Assembly (NCBI GenBank): GCA_945878865.1
Contig: CAMCUD010000016.1
Location: 45,178-109,177 of the forward strand
Length of the DNA stretch: 64,000 nt
Reading direction: 5' to 3'
Source of the DNA: Bifidobacterium breve
Lineage (GTDB): Bacteria > Actinomycetota > Thermoleophilia > Solirubrobacterales > Solirubrobacteraceae
Shown: positions 62,383 to 64,000 of the stretch, piece after piece
Position numbering within the stretch: position 1 is the first letter of the stretch
How the letters are laid out: every line of letters begins with the position of its first letter
Notes under the pieces: model-generated
What the model was told of the DNA's origin: nothing
Database searches by the model: none
Seen by the model: only the letters and a program-made list of their open reading frames with translations
Made by a program: the position numbers and the translations under genes

Positions 62383-63203
62383 CGCTGCACCGCGATGTCC
62401 GGGTACATGGCGAGGAAGAGCGCGGAGTACAGCAGGCCGACGCTCGCGCAGCCGACGATGCAGGCGACGACGCACTCGTTCACCGCCCGGCCGACACCCT
62501 CGGCGCCACCGCTGACGGACAGCCCCTTGTAGGAGCCGATCACGCCGATGATGGCGCCGAAGACGACCGCCTTCAGCTCACTGGCCCAGAGGTCGAGCCA
62601 GCTCGTGTTCGCCAAGAACTGCGCGACGAAGCTCTCGTGGCTGGCGTCGTAGAAGCCGACGATGCCCAGGTACGCCCCGATGCAGCCGGCCATGAAGCCG
62701 ATCATGTTCAGCACCGGCATCATCAGGATGAGCGCGAAGACGCGCGGCAGGACGAGGTTGCGGACCGGCTCGATCCCGAGCACGGCGAGCGCGTCGAGCT
62801 CCTCGCGGATCTTCCGGGCGCCGAGCTCCGCGGTGATCATCGTCCCGATGGCGCCGGCGGCGACCGACGCCGTCACGAGGACGCCGAGCTCACGCAGGAA
62901 CGCGACGGGCACCGTGGCCGCCGCGCGGTCGATGGCGCCCAGGGACGAGAGCACGCCACCGGCGGAGATGCCCGCGGCCGAGAACCCGAATGCGAGGTCG
63001 ACGACGATCAGCACGAGCAGCACCCGCTGCACGATCGTCACGCACTGGATGATCAACTCACGACGCCACGACGGCCCCCTGCTCAGCAGCTCGGCTCCAC
63101 ACCGGATCCCGAGTGCCACCATCGCTCCGAGCCTGTCGATCCAGAGCCATGGCGGGACGTCTGAGGCGGCCGGCACGGCGCCGGCGGCCCTGCTTCTCCC
63201 CAT
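62379..63203 (-). CDS. YrbE/MlaE-family ABC permease (YrbEA)
   Basis: A 274-residue permease with the MlaE signature EELDALAVLGIEPVRNLV, and the conserved GAIGTMITAELGARKI helix. First gene of the mce operon. I start at ATG 63203 because AGGA is 8 nt upstream; ATG 63212 is also possible, and the open frame beyond it is antisense to the PucR gene. A GCTATC/GATAGC dyad (63217-63233) lies just upstream. Confidence 0.92.
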   Translation of the reverse strand: MGRSRAAGAVPAASDVPPWLWIDRLGAMVALGIRCGAELLSRGPSWRRELIIQCVTIVQRVLLVLIVVDLAFGFSAAGISAGGVLSSLGAIDRAAATVPVAFLRELGVLVTASVAAGAIGTMITAELGARKIREELDALAVLGIEPVRNLVLPRVFALILMMPVLNMIGFMAGCIGAYLGIVGFYDASHESFVAQFLANTSWLDLWASELKAVVFGAIIGVIGSYKGLSVSGGAEGVGRAVNECVVACIVGCASVGLLYSALFLAMYPDIAVQR

Positions 63204-63216
63204 CGCCAGCATCCTG

Positions 63217-63233
63217 GCTATCAGGGCGATAGC
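63217..63233. promoter_or_regulatory. Inverted repeat just upstream of the mce operon
   Basis: GCTATC-AGGGC-GATAGC, perfect 6-bp arms, 13 nt from the YrbEA start. It could be an operator or a 5'-UTR hairpin over the ribosome binding site. Confidence 0.35.
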
Positions 63234-63240
63234 AGGGCGG

Positions 63241-63287
63241 GTGGCGCCGCCACTTACGGGTGGTGACGCAGTGTGTTGGCGCCACAC
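63241..63287. promoter_or_regulatory. Two palindromes in the mce/PucR divergent region
   Basis: GTGGCG-C-CGCCAC (63241-63253) is perfect. GTGTTGGCGCCACAC (63273-63287) contains the perfect core TGGCGCCA with GTG/CAC flanks offset by one base. Centres are about 33 nt apart, about three helical turns. They share the GTG-GGC/GCC-CAC theme with the palindrome at 44666-44682 and are likely operators. Confidence 0.5.
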
Positions 63288-63289
63288 CG

Positions 63290-63295
63290 TAGGAT
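63290..63295 (+). promoter_or_regulatory. Candidate -10 box (TAGGAT) of the PucR-type gene
   Basis: TAGGAT ends 7 nt before the ATG at 63303, the same layout as the Nudix gene. The palindrome at 63273-63287 ends 2 nt upstream of it, so a bound protein would block this promoter. Confidence 0.5.
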
Positions 63296-63302
63296 TCTGA
63301 CC

Positions 63303-64000
63303 ATGGCCAGTGTCACCTCGTGGCAGGCGGCCGTTCTTGCCGGTGGGAGAGAGGCAGGACCGGGTCGCCTGGTCGACATCGCACTCGCGGCGCTCTGCGA
63401 AGAGCTGCCGGCGCTCACGCACGACTCCGACCTCCTCGAAGCGGCGCGCAGCAGCACGGCCGCGAACATCGCGATCGTCGAGGAGCTCGCGGCGGGCAAC
63501 GTCGCCCTCGTCGATCTCGAGCCGCCTCCGCAGGCGGCCGCGTTCGCGCGGGAGCTCGCTCGGCGCAACGTGCCGGTCTCCGACCTGGGCCACGCCTACC
63601 GCGTGGCCCAACGGGCGCTCTGGCGCTGGGCGCTGGAGCAGATCCACGAGCGCGTGGACGACCCGCAGGAGACCGCCGCGGCGGTGGAGGCGCTGGCCGA
63701 CGCGGTCTTCGCGACCGGCGACGCGTTCATCACCGCGATCATGGAGCGCCACGCGCTGGAGCGCGAGCGCTGGCTGCGCAGCGCCGACGCCGTCCGCCGC
63801 GCCACCGTGCAGGAACTTCTCACCGGCGGCCCGGTCGACGCGGTCGCCGCGAGCCGCCGGCTGCGCTATGAGCTGCGCCAGGAGCATCAGGGCTTCGTGG
63901 TGTGGGCCGAGGGCGCGAGCGCGCTTCCCGAGGAGGCCGCCGGCGCCGTCGGCGGCCCGCGCGCGCTCGTGGTGCCGCTCGGCGTCGGCGTCGTGGCGGG
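63303..64000 (+). CDS. PucR/CdaR-type transcriptional regulator, 5' part (runs past window end)
   Basis: An open frame from the ATG at 63303 to the end of the window, 232 codons so far. The N-terminal 160 residues are helical (LVDIALAALCEELPALTHDS, NVPVSDLGHAYRVAQRALWR, ALADAVFATGDAFITAIMER), followed by ERERWLRSADAVRRATVQEL and LLTGGPVDAVAASRRLRYEL, the usual lead into the CdaR GGDEF-like domain of PucR proteins. The helix-turn-helix that should lie at the C-terminus is outside the window. It is divergent from the mce operon with two palindromes between, so it probably regulates it. Confidence 0.85.
   Translation, partial: MASVTSWQAAVLAGGREAGPGRLVDIALAALCEELPALTHDSDLLEAARSSTAANIAIVEELAAGNVALVDLEPPPQAAAFARELARRNVPVSDLGHAYRVAQRALWRWALEQIHERVDDPQETAAAVEALADAVFATGDAFITAIMERHALERERWLRSADAVRRATVQELLTGGPVDAVAASRRLRYELRQEHQGFVVWAEGASALPEEAAGAVGGPRALVVPLGVGVVA

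Overview
This 64 kb window is chromosomal DNA of a very GC-rich, densely packed actinobacterium. Supporting traits are GTG starts, ATGA/GTGA start-stop overlaps, probable leaderless starts (a TANNNT box 6-8 nt before the start codon), a complete mce operon, a wax-ester synthase/DGAT and an OmpR-type two-component pair. The large secreted beta-rich proteins and the gene mix fit Thermoleophilia/Solirubrobacterales best; that placement is inference, since the window holds no rRNA or other phylogenetic marker. I see no tRNA, rRNA, CRISPR array, insertion sequence or prophage.

Layout. 0-8 kb: 3' end of an enoyl-CoA hydratase, a secreted Ig/cadherin-like repeat protein flanked by two near-identical hairpins, an aldo/keto reductase, a small lipoprotein and a 1040-residue NHL-repeat surface protein. 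8-11.4 kb: biotin operon bioB-bioF-bioD (no bioA here). 11.4-20.8 kb: an in-frame SnoaL-like/aldo-keto reductase fusion, a beta-propeller protein with a membrane spermidine-synthase-like protein, a Ycf46-like AAA ATPase, a GerW/YtfJ-like protein with a 54-residue rubredoxin, a Nudix hydrolase, and an ECF sigma factor carrying its own zinc-finger and membrane segment. 20.8-24.6 kb: metallo-beta-lactamase hydrolase, HD-GYP phosphodiesterase with an unusual 329-nt upstream region, MFS transporter. 24.6-34.9 kb: WS/DGAT, two paralogous ArsR-type regulators, a histidine kinase/response regulator pair, SDR, large LuxR (LAL) regulator, YrhK-like membrane protein and a GntR/FCD-type regulator. 35-39.4 kb: ROK repressor plus sugar ABC importer (XylF/G/H-like). 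39.5-49.5 kb: large secreted protein, MpaB-like oxygenase, aldehyde dehydrogenase, UbiB-type kinase, Baeyer-Villiger-type monooxygenase, and an Ada-AlkA/Ogt alkylation repair operon. 49.6-53.5 kb: acyl-CoA dehydrogenase, acyl-CoA synthetase and a secreted triple-repeat protein. 53.5-63.2 kb: complete mce operon (two YrbE permeases, six MCE proteins) divergent from a PucR-type regulator that runs off the window.

Functionally, the right half is lipid-oriented: an Mce importer next to acyl-CoA synthetase and acyl-CoA dehydrogenase, with monooxygenases, aldehyde dehydrogenase and WS/DGAT nearby, suggests uptake, activation, oxidation and storage of hydrophobic substrates. The most noteworthy non-coding signals are the apparent leader RNA or small RNA with promoter and intrinsic terminator upstream of the HD-GYP gene, the paired hairpins flanking the Ig-like protein gene, and related palindromes in two divergent promoter regions (aldehyde dehydrogenase/UbiB and mce/PucR).
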